A stretch of DNA of 44,627 bases. It comes from an uncultured Actinomycetes bacterium. Lineage in GTDB: Bacteria; Actinomycetota; Acidimicrobiia; Acidimicrobiales; RAAP-2. The stretch is taken from the NCBI GenBank assembly GCA_903900235.1, contig CAIUMH010000048.1, positions 1 to 44,627 on the forward strand, in the 5' to 3' direction. The notes beneath the pieces were generated by a model that was given only the letters and a program-made list of their open reading frames with translations, ran no database searches and was not told the origin of the DNA. Of the stretch, positions 1 through 7,494 are shown one piece after another. The first letter of the stretch is position 1; each line of letters begins with the position of its first letter. Made by a program: the position numbers and the translations under genes.

Positions 1-421
1 CCCGCACCGGGCGCTGGATCCCGTTGGCCGGGGTCAGCCGGGCCCGGTTGCTCACGGACAGGTCGGCGACCAGGAGTATCCCGGTGTCCCATCCAACTGC
101 CTCCACCAAGCCGGGCACATACAGGCGGCCGGCGTCGAGCCGGCGCACCGACACCACCGACCGGGGCTCGGCGACCGGCTCGGGGATGTCGAGCGACCGC
201 AGCGGACTCGTTACCTGCACTGCGTCACGAGGGTGCCCTAGGGGGCCCAGCGGGAGACCAGGGGCCGTGCCCGAGGCCATGCCTGAGGCCACGCCCGAGG
301 CCTCGGCACCGCCCATCGCCCCGGGCCGGGCGCGCAGCGTCCCAGCCCGGGTGGTCTTCGGGGGTCGTGGTCGAGGCATGCCATCGACCGTCGGGTGGTC
401 GCCTGGACGGGCAATCGCCAC
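1..421 (-). CDS. partial Pro/Ala/Gly-rich protein with possible AbrB-like C-terminal domain
   Basis: An open minus-strand frame with very high third-position GC runs off the left window edge, so its 3' end is missing. The first part is low complexity: proline- and arginine-rich, then four ASGx-type tetrapeptides around 260-310. The last roughly 50 visible residues look ordered. The pattern LDAGRLYVPGLVEAVGWDTG, followed by a hydrophobic strand and RLTPANG, resembles the SpoVT/AbrB DNA-binding fold (GR..iP..lr.alGl..Gd). That resemblance is my reading of the pattern, not a database match. The start is uncertain: GTG at 421 is used here, and ATG codons at 379, 316 and 280 are alternatives. None has a convincing ribosome-binding site. 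The frame also stays open upstream towards the tRNA, without an obvious start. Base composition is richer in GC than the rest of the window. Confidence 0.4.
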   Translation of the reverse strand, partial: MAIARPGDHPTVDGMPRPRPPKTTRAGTLRARPGAMGGAEASGVASGMASGTAPGLPLGPLGHPRDAVQVTSPLRSLDIPEPVAEPRSVVSVRRLDAGRLYVPGLVEAVGWDTGILLVADLSVSNRARLTPANGIQRPVR

Positions 422-580
422 CGGTAGCCCCGGCGGGTCGCCACGATCAGAGAACCAGGGCGGTGGCGCAACCGGGTACGCAGTGCCCGGTTGCGCGGTG
501 CCTGCATGCGCTCCTGCTGCGGAGCCGGACTGTAGGGGGGCAAGCGGGACCAGGAGTCTCCGCTGGCCGTCTGGCCCACT

Positions 581-622
581 GCGGCTAGCCAGGCTGCGGC
601 TAGCCAGGCTGCGGCTAGCCAG
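581..622. repeat. 15-bp tandem repeat, about 2.8 copies
   Basis: The unit GCGGCTAGCCAGGCT occurs twice exactly, and a third copy keeps its first 12 bases. It lies between tRNA-Leu(GAG) and the partial gene at the left edge. In the minus-strand frame it would encode SLASR repeats. Too few copies to be an array; replication slippage is the simplest explanation. Confidence 0.85.
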
Positions 623-648
623 AAGGGGTGCTGCAGTTCCGTTGGATG

Positions 649-671
649 GGGCTCCCGAAACCTGGGAACCC
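649..671 (-). terminator. hairpin downstream of tRNA-Leu(GAG), likely terminator
   Basis: Read on the minus strand, GGGTTCCC and GGGAGCCC pair over 8 bp with one G-U wobble around a 7-nt loop. The hairpin begins 14 nt after the tRNA end. There is no U-tract, which is common for actinobacterial terminators. It could instead be a processing structure. Confidence 0.4.
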
Positions 672-684
672 TCCCACTGAGACG

Positions 685-768
685 TGTCGGAGGGGGGACT
701 TGAACCCCCACGCCCTTTCGGGCACTAGCCCCTCAAGCTAGCGCGTCTGCCTATTCCGCCACTCCGAC
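685..768 (-). tRNA. tRNA-Leu (anticodon GAG)
   Basis: The full class II cloverleaf is readable on the minus strand. The acceptor stem GTCGGAG pairs with CTCCGAC. There is a D arm, an anticodon stem CTAGC/GCTAG around loop TTGAGGG, a long variable arm (CCC GAAA GGG core) and a T stem GGGGG/CCCCC. Anticodon GAG decodes CUC and CUU leucine codons. The discriminator is A and CCA is not encoded. It lies 57 bp after the binding-protein gene. Its 3' end faces the GC-rich left edge, which is the usual polarity for integration at a tRNA gene. Confidence 0.96.
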
Positions 769-825
769 GTGGCCGCTACTGCGGAGGTCTCACCTTAGCG
801 CGTCCACACCACCTACCCGTCAGGG

Positions 826-2505
826 TCAGGGTGCCTTTGCTGGCGAGTTGAGTGTCCATGAGGTGGCTGCTGCAAGCGTCCCTGGCTGGTATGGATTATC
901 CACGACGCCGTTCAATTGACTCGACCATGCCGTGACGAACGGTTCAGTGAAGAGCGGCAATGTCGGCATCATGACCCACAATCGGCGGCCTACCTGCTGG
1001 TAGAGGGGAAGGGCCGTCACCGGGTTGAGGATGCGCTGCGCTTGCGAGGCCAATGTGTCGATCGAATGGTCGCGGTACCCGGTCCACAGCTGAGACGAAG
1101 GATTGGCAGAGGGTCCGGAGAACCAAGCTGCCGCATGGGCAATGAACGGATCCGTTGGTCGGGCTAGGACGCCGAGGTCCGCTTCACCCCGTCGCACCTG
1201 AGCGGCCACGTCTGCAGCGCTTGGCGCCCACTCGATGGTTGTGGTCAGGTGAGCCCGATTGAGTTGGGCAGCGATGCTGCGAGTAGCCATGATCGCCCAA
1301 CGGTCATCCCGAGCTGTTGACAGCCGAAGATGGAGGGGCACGCCGCGGCGATTCACCCACTTGCCCCCCTTGAGGCGCCATCCCGCCTTTTGGAGAAAGC
1401 GGCGAGCCAGGTCAATGCCGGTCGGTTTTGTGCCTGGCAGCGTGGTGGTGGTCGACGACACCGTCGAAGAATCCGACAATGGACGCGACGGTGGGCCGGT
1501 GTAGCCGGGCTGCCCCTGGCTCACGAGGTTGCTGCCTGCCACGGCAATCTTGGGGAAGAGCGTCTGAGGTCCTGTGGCCACCAGCTCCTGTCGATCAATG
1601 AAGTGAGCGATGGCCTGTCGGACCATGACCGACGTGGTTGCACCGCGTTGGGTGTCGAAGTTGAGACTCAGGAGACGGTTCGACAAATCGACCTGGCTCG
1701 AGAGTGTCGCTGACGAGGTCAGATCCACCAATGTCTGGCCGGTCATCCAAGACCGTTCGATCAACAATGGTGACGTGACGGTTGAGATCGATGGTGTTGT
1801 CGAACGCAAACCTTGGACCGTGATCCATTGCGCTGGCGGGACCCTTCCACTCCAGTGAGGGTTTCGCACGAGGACAACTTGGTCTCGGGAGCTGGTGGCG
1901 ATGATGAATGGTCCCGCCGAGACATCCGCTGCCGCAGATGGAGACGTGCAGGAAGTGAGCACAGCTTGTGATGTCGACGCAGCCATGAGCGGACTAAATA
2001 ATGATGGCCACGCGCTCGTCGGCGTGCGGAACACCACGATGATGTGGTGGTGATTCGACCCAGGGTGGATCGATCGGATTTGGCGGTACTGCGGGGCAGA
2101 CACTCCACTGCCCCGAGCGCCCCGTCGCGCAGTGGCGACAAAATCTGGAAGTCCGACTCGACTGCCATCGCTCCACGTTGACCCTTTGCGTATCTGATAA
2201 TCCACCGTCAACGGGCTGAGGTTAGTGACCTCGGAGTGCACGAAGATCGAATCCGCGGCGGCGATCGATCCCGAGGGAGCCGACGAAGTAGCCCTAGGCA
2301 GAACGAGTGACAACACCTGCTCAACCGATGGTGTGACCGTAGTACCCACGGGGTCGCAACCCGAAAGAGGCCCCGGCAGAGATACGGAGATCGTCTTTGG
2401 CGTTGGGGGTACTAGCGACGCCGCTCCAGCTGGTGATTCGGAGATCGTGAGAGCTCCGAGTAAGGCGAAGAGGGCCAACCGGGCACCACCTCCTCGGCTA
2501 CTCAC
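826..2505 (-). CDS. ABC transporter substrate-binding protein, family 5 (peptide/nickel type)
   Basis: The protein is predicted to be secreted and to capture peptides or similar ligands for an Opp/Dpp-type importer. I place the start at GTG 2505, which overlaps the secG stop as GTGA. A longer frame reaches 2559 but runs inside secG. From GTG the protein has 559 residues and begins with a basic segment and a hydrophobic stretch (LALFALLGALTI) typical of a signal peptide. I see no clear lipobox cysteine. Family-5 features include an early segment on channel and ligand range (KGSTWSDG, then DFVATARRG) and long alternating regions. A Ser/Thr-rich insertion (SSTVSSTTTTLPG) lies mid-protein. It is the last gene of the uvrC-to-secG operon. 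No permease or ATPase genes are adjacent; the only matching transporter in the window is dppBCDF at 29395-33260. Confidence 0.8.
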   Translation of the reverse strand: MSSRGGGARLALFALLGALTISESPAGAASLVPPTPKTISVSLPGPLSGCDPVGTTVTPSVEQVLSLVLPRATSSAPSGSIAAADSIFVHSEVTNLSPLTVDYQIRKGSTWSDGSRVGLPDFVATARRGARGSGVSAPQYRQIRSIHPGSNHHHIIVVFRTPTSAWPSLFSPLMAASTSQAVLTSCTSPSAAADVSAGPFIIATSSRDQVVLVRNPHWSGRVPPAQWITVQGLRSTTPSISTVTSPLLIERSWMTGQTLVDLTSSATLSSQVDLSNRLLSLNFDTQRGATTSVMVRQAIAHFIDRQELVATGPQTLFPKIAVAGSNLVSQGQPGYTGPPSRPLSDSSTVSSTTTTLPGTKPTGIDLARRFLQKAGWRLKGGKWVNRRGVPLHLRLSTARDDRWAIMATRSIAAQLNRAHLTTTIEWAPSAADVAAQVRRGEADLGVLARPTDPFIAHAAAWFSGPSANPSSQLWTGYRDHSIDTLASQAQRILNPVTALPLYQQVGRRLWVMMPTLPLFTEPFVTAWSSQLNGVVDNPYQPGTLAAATSWTLNSPAKAP

Positions 2506-2732
2506 TGCAAGCGCAGCCCGAGCGTGACGGTCGTGAACGCGAACACGAGTGCCACACAAATGGTGATTCGATCGAGGTTCTTTTCCACGACGGTTGACCC
2601 TTGGGCCGCAGAGCCGACGGCACCACCAAACATGTCGGACAGACCACCGCCACGTCCGCTGTGCATCAGGACAAGGAAGATCAGCCCGAGGGCCGAGACG
2701 ACTTCGATCACGATATAGAGGGCAGTCAGCAC
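2502..2732 (-). CDS. secG: SecG, protein-export membrane subunit
   Basis: SecG is the small auxiliary subunit of the SecYEG translocon. The protein has 76 residues. A first membrane segment (IVIEVVSALGLIFLVLMH) is followed by the family signature SGRGGGLSDMFGG, a short polar stretch and a second membrane segment. I choose GTG 2732, which gives VLTALY and sits 3-4 nt behind AAGGA. The upstream ATG at 2777 would overlap the end of tpiA and add an unconserved leader. The gap to the tpiA stop is 13 bp, and the stop overlaps the next gene as GTGA. The pgk-tpiA-secG order is standard for Actinobacteria. Confidence 0.92.
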   Translation of the reverse strand: MLTALYIVIEVVSALGLIFLVLMHSGRGGGLSDMFGGAVGSAAQGSTVVEKNLDRITICVALVFAFTTVTLGLRLQ

Positions 2733-2745
2733 AAATCCTTCACCT

Positions 2746-3555
2746 TCACTTGCCGGCAGGTGAACCGTAGCAGGCACTCACAGCCTCGATCATGGCAGCG
2801 AAACTCTCTGCGTCTAGCGAAGCACCACCGACCAACAATCCGTCGACATCCGGCTGCCCCACCAGGTCACCCGCATTGTCGGGCTTCGCCGATCCACCAT
2901 AGAGAATCCTCATAGTGCTGGCGATTGCCTCGGTCCTCTCATGCGCGATCACGGAGCGAATATGGGCGCAGGCCATCTGGGCATCTACCTCGGTAGCCGC
3001 CACTCCTGTGCCGATCGCCCAGATGGGCTCATAGGCGAACAGGACGCGGTCCTCTGCACCGGAAGCAACGCCCGCCAATGCCATTTCGACCTGGTGCGTC
3101 AATACGGTCGTGGTCTCGCCATCAGCGCGCTGCTCGGCGGACTCTCCGACGCAGATGATGGCCGTCAATCCCCCGCCTAGCACTGCCGATGCTGTGCTCG
3201 CTACAAGCTCGTCTGTCATACCGAAGAACTGTCGGCGTTCCGAGTGACCCACCAACACCAATTCCACAGACAGCCGGCTCAGCATTCCCACGCTGACCTC
3301 ACCGGTGAACGCTCCAGATTCAAGGTCCGAGCAGTGCTGGGCACCAAGGCGAATCGGCAAGCTGTCCGCTCCGATGATCCCTTCAACGGAGCGAAGGTCG
3401 GTAAACGGAGGGTGGACGACAACGTCGATCTGGCTGGACTCGGTCGAGCGGAGTCTCAGGGCGAGCGCCTGGATCAGATGGATGGCTTCGACATGGTCGA
3501 GGTTCATCTTCCAGTTGCCGGCCACCATCGGTGTACGGGTGGTCTTCTGTGCCAT
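2746..3555 (-). CDS. tpiA: triosephosphate isomerase
   Basis: Interconverts dihydroxyacetone phosphate and glyceraldehyde 3-phosphate in glycolysis and gluconeogenesis. The 269-residue protein shows the family landmarks in order: N-terminal GNWKMN, which supplies the active-site Asn and Lys; GHSERR with the catalytic His; AYEPIWAIGTG with the catalytic Glu; the flexible loop 6 region; and LYGGSAKP and GLLVGGASL, which bind phosphate. ATG 3555 has a strong GAGGAG site 5 nt upstream and is 1 bp past the pgk stop. The longer in-frame extension to 3831 lies inside pgk and is rejected. Length is near the family's usual 250. Confidence 0.98.
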   Translation of the reverse strand: MAQKTTRTPMVAGNWKMNLDHVEAIHLIQALALRLRSTESSQIDVVVHPPFTDLRSVEGIIGADSLPIRLGAQHCSDLESGAFTGEVSVGMLSRLSVELVLVGHSERRQFFGMTDELVASTASAVLGGGLTAIICVGESAEQRADGETTTVLTHQVEMALAGVASGAEDRVLFAYEPIWAIGTGVAATEVDAQMACAHIRSVIAHERTEAIASTMRILYGGSAKPDNAGDLVGQPDVDGLLVGGASLDAESFAAMIEAVSACYGSPAGK

Positions 3556-3556
3556 C

Positions 3557-4723
3557 TCAGCTCCTCGGTGCATTGGGCGCGTGGCGGAGGGCAGCGAGGC
3601 CAGGGAGATCTCCGAACTCGAGGAACTCGAGTGATGCTCCGCCGCCTGTCGACATGAAGCTGATTTGATCGACGAGACCCATCTCCTCGATGGCCCGACA
3701 ACTGTCACCGCCACCAACCACGCTGTTGCCACCACAAGAGGCGACCGCTGCGCCGACAGCACGAGTCCCGAGGGCGAAGCGTTCATCCTCGAAGGCACCC
3801 ATAGGTCCGTTCCACAGCACTGTGCCTGCATTGGCGATCACCGAAGCGAACGACGCTGCGCTCTGCGCTCCGATGTCGAGCCCCACCCACCCTTCGGGAA
3901 GATCTCCCGTGAAGGTGTCGACGTCACCCGACGTCTCACCCGGACCGAATGATGATCCGGGCGACAGCGCCACGATGTCTGTCGGAAGAAGGATCTCGGC
4001 GTGCCCTCCAAGAAGGGCAGCGCAGTCGTCGAGACGTGAAGCATCAAAGAGCGATCCACCAATGGAGCGTCCTTGGGCGCCGAGGAAGGTGAACGCCATC
4101 CCTCCTCCGACGATGATGCTGTCAGCCACCTTGGCGAGAGCTTTGAGTACACCGAGTTTGTCCGCCACCTTGGCTCCACCGACGATTGCAACGAACGGCT
4201 TCTTGGGCTCGGAGAGCAAGCCTCCGAGTATCTCAACCTCATGCTGGACGAGCCGACCCGCTGCACTCGGTAGGACGGTCGGCGGACCCACGAGCGAGGC
4301 ATGGGCACGATGTGAGACGCCGAAGGCATCATTGACATAGAGGTCAAATCCCTCCACGAGCGAGGCTGTGAACGCTGCATCGTTGGCGGTCTCCCCTGCG
4401 TTGAAACGAAGGTTTTCAAGAACCTCCACACCGGGTAGCAGTGACCTCACGTGCCGAGCCACTGGATCCATCGAGTAGCGCTCGTCCTTCTTTCCATCCG
4501 GACGCCCGAGGTGGGATGCACACACGACGGTGGCTCCGCGGTCGATGAGCCACGACAGCGTGGGCACTGCTGAACGGATACGGAAATCATCTGCCACCAC
4601 AACCCGACCATCGACGTCTTTCAGCGGCACGTTGAAGTCGGTTCGCACCAAGACGCGCTTGCCAGCGACATCACCCAAGTCTTCGAGAAGTGGCAGACCG
4701 GCGAGAGCCAGGGGGCGCGCCAT
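3557..4723 (-). CDS. pgk: phosphoglycerate kinase
   Basis: Transfers phosphate between 1,3-bisphosphoglycerate and ADP, the first ATP-yielding step of lower glycolysis. The 388-residue protein carries the classic motifs: RTDFNVPL near the N-terminus, SHLGRPDGK, NLRFNAGE, GGAKVADKL in the hinge and nucleotide domain, and GGGDSCRAIEEMG near the C-terminus. ATG 4723 shares one base with the gap stop (TGATG), so its translation is coupled to gap. It is followed by tpiA after 1 bp. Length and motif spacing are normal for a bacterial PGK. Confidence 0.98.
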   Translation of the reverse strand: MARPLALAGLPLLEDLGDVAGKRVLVRTDFNVPLKDVDGRVVVADDFRIRSAVPTLSWLIDRGATVVCASHLGRPDGKKDERYSMDPVARHVRSLLPGVEVLENLRFNAGETANDAAFTASLVEGFDLYVNDAFGVSHRAHASLVGPPTVLPSAAGRLVQHEVEILGGLLSEPKKPFVAIVGGAKVADKLGVLKALAKVADSIIVGGGMAFTFLGAQGRSIGGSLFDASRLDDCAALLGGHAEILLPTDIVALSPGSSFGPGETSGDVDTFTGDLPEGWVGLDIGAQSAASFASVIANAGTVLWNGPMGAFEDERFALGTRAVGAAVASCGGNSVVGGGDSCRAIEEMGLVDQISFMSTGGGASLEFLEFGDLPGLAALRHAPNAPRS

Positions 4724-5742
4724 CAGGCGACGCCGATGATTCCCACCAGGTCCACCAGGCGGTTCGAGTAGCCCCATTCGTTGTCGTACCAGCCCATGAC
4801 CTTCACGAGGCTGGTCGCATCGTCAATTGCCTGCACCATCGTGAGCCCTGCGTCGAATGTGCACGAAGCCGGATCGCCCACGATGTCGGAGGAGACGATT
4901 GGGTCCTCGGTGTAGACGAGGACCTTGGCCAGTGGACCATTTGAGGCGGCTGCGGCATAGGCAGCATTGACCTCATCAATCGTTGGCCGACCAGACACGA
5001 CGGCGGAGAAGTCCGTGATGGAACCGGTCGGAATCGGAACTCGCAGAGACGTGCCGTCAAGCCGACCTTGCATGGACTGAAGCACAAGTCCGGTGGCCCG
5101 GGCTGCACCGGTCGAGCTCGGAACGATATTGACAGCCGCAGCCCGAGCACGCCGCAGGTCCTTGTGGGCCAGGTCCAGCAGATTCTGGTCGTTGGTGTAG
5201 GCGTGCACTGTCGTCATGAGACCCGACACCACGCCGAACGCATCATCGAGGACCTTGACCATCGGGACGAAGCAGTTCGTCGTGCACGAGGCATTCGACA
5301 CCACGTCGTGGGTCGCAGCGTCATACTGATCGTCGTTGACGCCGACCACGAAGGTTGCGTCGGCGCCAGTTGCGGGAGCTGAGATGATGACCTTCTTCGC
5401 TCCCCCGGCGATGTGCTGCGCTGCATCTTCTCGTGCGGTGAAGAGACCGGTGGACTCGACCACGACATCGACCCCGAGTTCGCCCCACGCGATGTCGGCC
5501 GGATTGCGCTCCGACGTGACTGCGATCTGCTTGCCGGCCACTAGGAGCCCACCATCATGGACGGACACCTCGACCCCGAGTCGACCCTGGGAAGAGTCGT
5601 ATCGCAGGAGGTGAGCGAGGGTCTCGGGCGATGTGAGGTCATTGACGGCGACAACCTCAATATCCACCCCTTGTTCAAGTACGGCCCGGACGAAGTTGCG
5701 CCCAATCCTGCCGAATCCATTGATTCCCACTCGTACCGTCAT
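4723..5742 (-). CDS. gap: glyceraldehyde-3-phosphate dehydrogenase, type I
   Basis: Oxidises glyceraldehyde 3-phosphate to 1,3-bisphosphoglycerate with NAD. The 339-residue protein starts with the Rossmann fingerprint VGINGFGRIGRN, has the catalytic cysteine in SNASCTTNC around residue 152, the catalytic histidine region TVHAYTNDQ, and a C-terminal WYDNEWGYSNR. ATG 5742 has a GGGGAG site about 8 nt upstream, inside the end of yvcK, and only 4 bp separate the two genes. It heads the gap-pgk-tpiA block. In many actinobacteria whiA lies between yvcK and gap; here it does not. Confidence 0.98.
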   Translation of the reverse strand: MTVRVGINGFGRIGRNFVRAVLEQGVDIEVVAVNDLTSPETLAHLLRYDSSQGRLGVEVSVHDGGLLVAGKQIAVTSERNPADIAWGELGVDVVVESTGLFTAREDAAQHIAGGAKKVIISAPATGADATFVVGVNDDQYDAATHDVVSNASCTTNCFVPMVKVLDDAFGVVSGLMTTVHAYTNDQNLLDLAHKDLRRARAAAVNIVPSSTGAARATGLVLQSMQGRLDGTSLRVPIPTGSITDFSAVVSGRPTIDEVNAAYAAAASNGPLAKVLVYTEDPIVSSDIVGDPASCTFDAGLTMVQAIDDATSLVKVMGWYDNEWGYSNRLVDLVGIIGVA

Positions 5743-5746
5743 GAGT

Positions 5747-6643
5747 TCAACTCCCCTTGTTCTTGACCCTGTGTTGGTCTGCCAGGTCGACCAACGCCGC
5801 GCTCAGTCTCATAGGATCATGGACCAAGCCGTTCGATCCTGCCAGCATTTCCTCCCTGAGAGGAAATCTGGTGTCTCCGAGGGCTAATCCCGAGGTTGTA
5901 TCGCACAGGACGATGTCAGGACGGACGCCATGCCGCTCGAGCGCAGCGACATGATCGGCCACGCTGTATCCGGCAGTTTCGGGGAGCTGGGGCCGGAGAT
6001 TGCAGATATAGATCTTCATGGCCGAGGTCGACTGCAAGGACGCTCGGATCTGCCGTGGCAACACGCCGGCGAGGACGCTGGTGTAGAGCGATCCCGGTCC
6101 GATCACCACTTGGTCTGCCGCAGCGATCGCGTCACAAGCCGCCTGCGGCGAACTGGCCCCAGATGGTTCTAGATCGACCTCCTCCACCCCACCCGAGCGA
6201 GCGATCGCAGCCTGCCCTGTAGTCGGTCCGCCGATGCCCGACGCCGTGAGCCGAACCGGCACCTCGGTGGCAGGGAGAATTGTTCCATCCACGCCAAGCA
6301 ATCGTGCAGCGGCAGCCAAGCCGCTGACCAGACCTCCCTCAGTGTGAATGAGGCCGGCGAGCAACATGTTGCCAAGTGCATGACCGGCCATCTCGCCCTC
6401 GGTGAAACGGTGCTCCATGGCTGCTGCCAAATCGGATCCGGGTGCGGCCAACGCCACGAGGCACTTTCGGAGGTCCCCGAGCGCTGGGACACCCAAGACC
6501 TCGCTGAGTCGACCGCTCGACCCCCCGTCGTCGGCGACCGAGACAATTGCCGTGATCTCTCCGGCATAGTGTCGACAAGCCCGAAGAGTCGCTGCAGTGC
6601 CATGGCCACCACCCAGGGCAACCACCGATGGCCTGTCGGTCAT
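5747..6643 (-). CDS. yvcK: YvcK/CofD-like gluconeogenesis factor
   Basis: A 298-residue member of the YvcK (UPF0052) family. It is related to the CofD 2-phospho-lactate transferase fold and binds UDP-sugars in studied relatives. In Bacillus and Mycobacterium relatives it supports cell shape and peptidoglycan precursor supply on gluconeogenic carbon. Seen here: N-terminal GGGHGTAATLRA, then VADDGGSSGRL, GDLRKCLVAL, and GPGSLYTSVL in the second half. Its ATG overlaps the rapZ stop as ATGA, and gap follows after 4 bp. The link to glycolytic genes matches its proposed role at the branch between carbon flow and wall synthesis. Confidence 0.93.
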   Translation of the reverse strand: MTDRPSVVALGGGHGTAATLRACRHYAGEITAIVSVADDGGSSGRLSEVLGVPALGDLRKCLVALAAPGSDLAAAMEHRFTEGEMAGHALGNMLLAGLIHTEGGLVSGLAAAARLLGVDGTILPATEVPVRLTASGIGGPTTGQAAIARSGGVEEVDLEPSGASSPQAACDAIAAADQVVIGPGSLYTSVLAGVLPRQIRASLQSTSAMKIYICNLRPQLPETAGYSVADHVAALERHGVRPDIVLCDTTSGLALGDTRFPLREEMLAGSNGLVHDPMRLSAALVDLADQHRVKNKGS

Positions 6644-7494
6644 CGCTCGATATCGCGATGGAACAGCGAGATTGCGAGACCGTCGGCTCGCAGCCGCCGA
6701 GCAAGTTCCTCGCTGATGGCCACTGATCGGTGGTGGCCTCCGGTGCAGCCCACACCGATGGTCAGATAGGCCTTGCCTTCGCGTCGGAACGCCGGAAGCA
6801 GGTCGCGCAGCATGGCCTCTACCTGATCAACGAACCTCAGGGCTTCAGGCGACGACAGCACAAAGTCCCTGACCGGATCATCAAGACCGACCTGCTCGCG
6901 CAGCTCATCGACCCAATGAGGGTTTGGCAAGAAGCGAACGTCAAAGACCATGTCGACATCAAGCGGGAGCCCATGTTTGAAGCCGAACGACATCACTGTC
7001 GTCCGCATGAGCTCCTCAGCCTGCTGCTCGCTAAACATCTCGGTGATTCGGTTGCGCAGCTGATTGACGTTGAGCTCACCGGTATCGAGCACGATATCGG
7101 CATCTCGACGGAGTCCCTCGAGGGAGAGACGCTCTTCGGCGATCGCCTCTTCTACCCCACTCGATGTTCGAGGATGACGTCGGCGCGTACCCTCGTATCG
7201 GCGAACAAGTACGTCGTCAGGAGCGTCGAGATAGAGCACTCGCACGATGTGCGAACCCTCTCGCAGCCGCTCGATCGCCTCAAGAAGTTCAGTGACGTCT
7301 CCCGCTCCACGCCGACCGGCGATCAGCGCCACGCGCTGGGCGTCAGCACCAGCTGTGGCCACGAGTTCGCCAAGTCTCGGGATAATGGGGGCTGGAAGGT
7401 TGTCGATCACGAACCACCCCAGGTCCTCCAGGCTGGCAGCTGTGGTCGACCGCCCTGCCCCCGACATCCCAGTCACGATCACAAACTCAGCCAT
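6640..7494 (-). CDS. rapZ: RapZ-family RNase adapter / nucleotide-binding protein
   Basis: A 284-residue RapZ/YvcJ-family P-loop protein. In E. coli RapZ controls glucosamine-6-phosphate synthase through small RNAs; the actinobacterial role is less clear. The N-terminal Walker A reads GMSGAGRST, with Arg where most P-loops have Lys. This arginine form is usual in actinobacterial members. The segment LYLDAPDDVLVRRYEGTRRRHP and the C-terminal GVGCTGGHHRSVAISEEL are family hallmarks. I choose ATG 7494 (MAEFVIVTG) over an upstream start at 7545 because the extension lies within uvrC. It overlaps the uvrC end by 8 bp. Confidence 0.93.
   Translation of the reverse strand: MAEFVIVTGMSGAGRSTTAASLEDLGWFVIDNLPAPIIPRLGELVATAGADAQRVALIAGRRGAGDVTELLEAIERLREGSHIVRVLYLDAPDDVLVRRYEGTRRRHPRTSSGVEEAIAEERLSLEGLRRDADIVLDTGELNVNQLRNRITEMFSEQQAEELMRTTVMSFGFKHGLPLDVDMVFDVRFLPNPHWVDELREQVGLDDPVRDFVLSSPEALRFVDQVEAMLRDLLPAFRREGKAYLTIGVGCTGGHHRSVAISEELARRLRADGLAISLFHRDIER

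Noticed and set aside
581-622. CRISPR-like repeat.
   Set aside because: Fewer than three 15-bp units directly abutting without spacers, and no cas genes in the window.
24-680. Plus-strand ORF of 218 codons at the left edge.
   Set aside because: It is the shadow of the minus-strand frame, which has better third-position GC and a folded-looking C-terminus; the plus product is only Pro/Arg/Ala low complexity.
238-711. Minus-strand ORF with a RRGYRWRLP stretch recalling winged-helix regulators.
   Set aside because: It starts inside tRNA-Leu(GAG), contains tandem-repeat translation, and the other minus-strand frame reads better downstream. The motif is probably chance.
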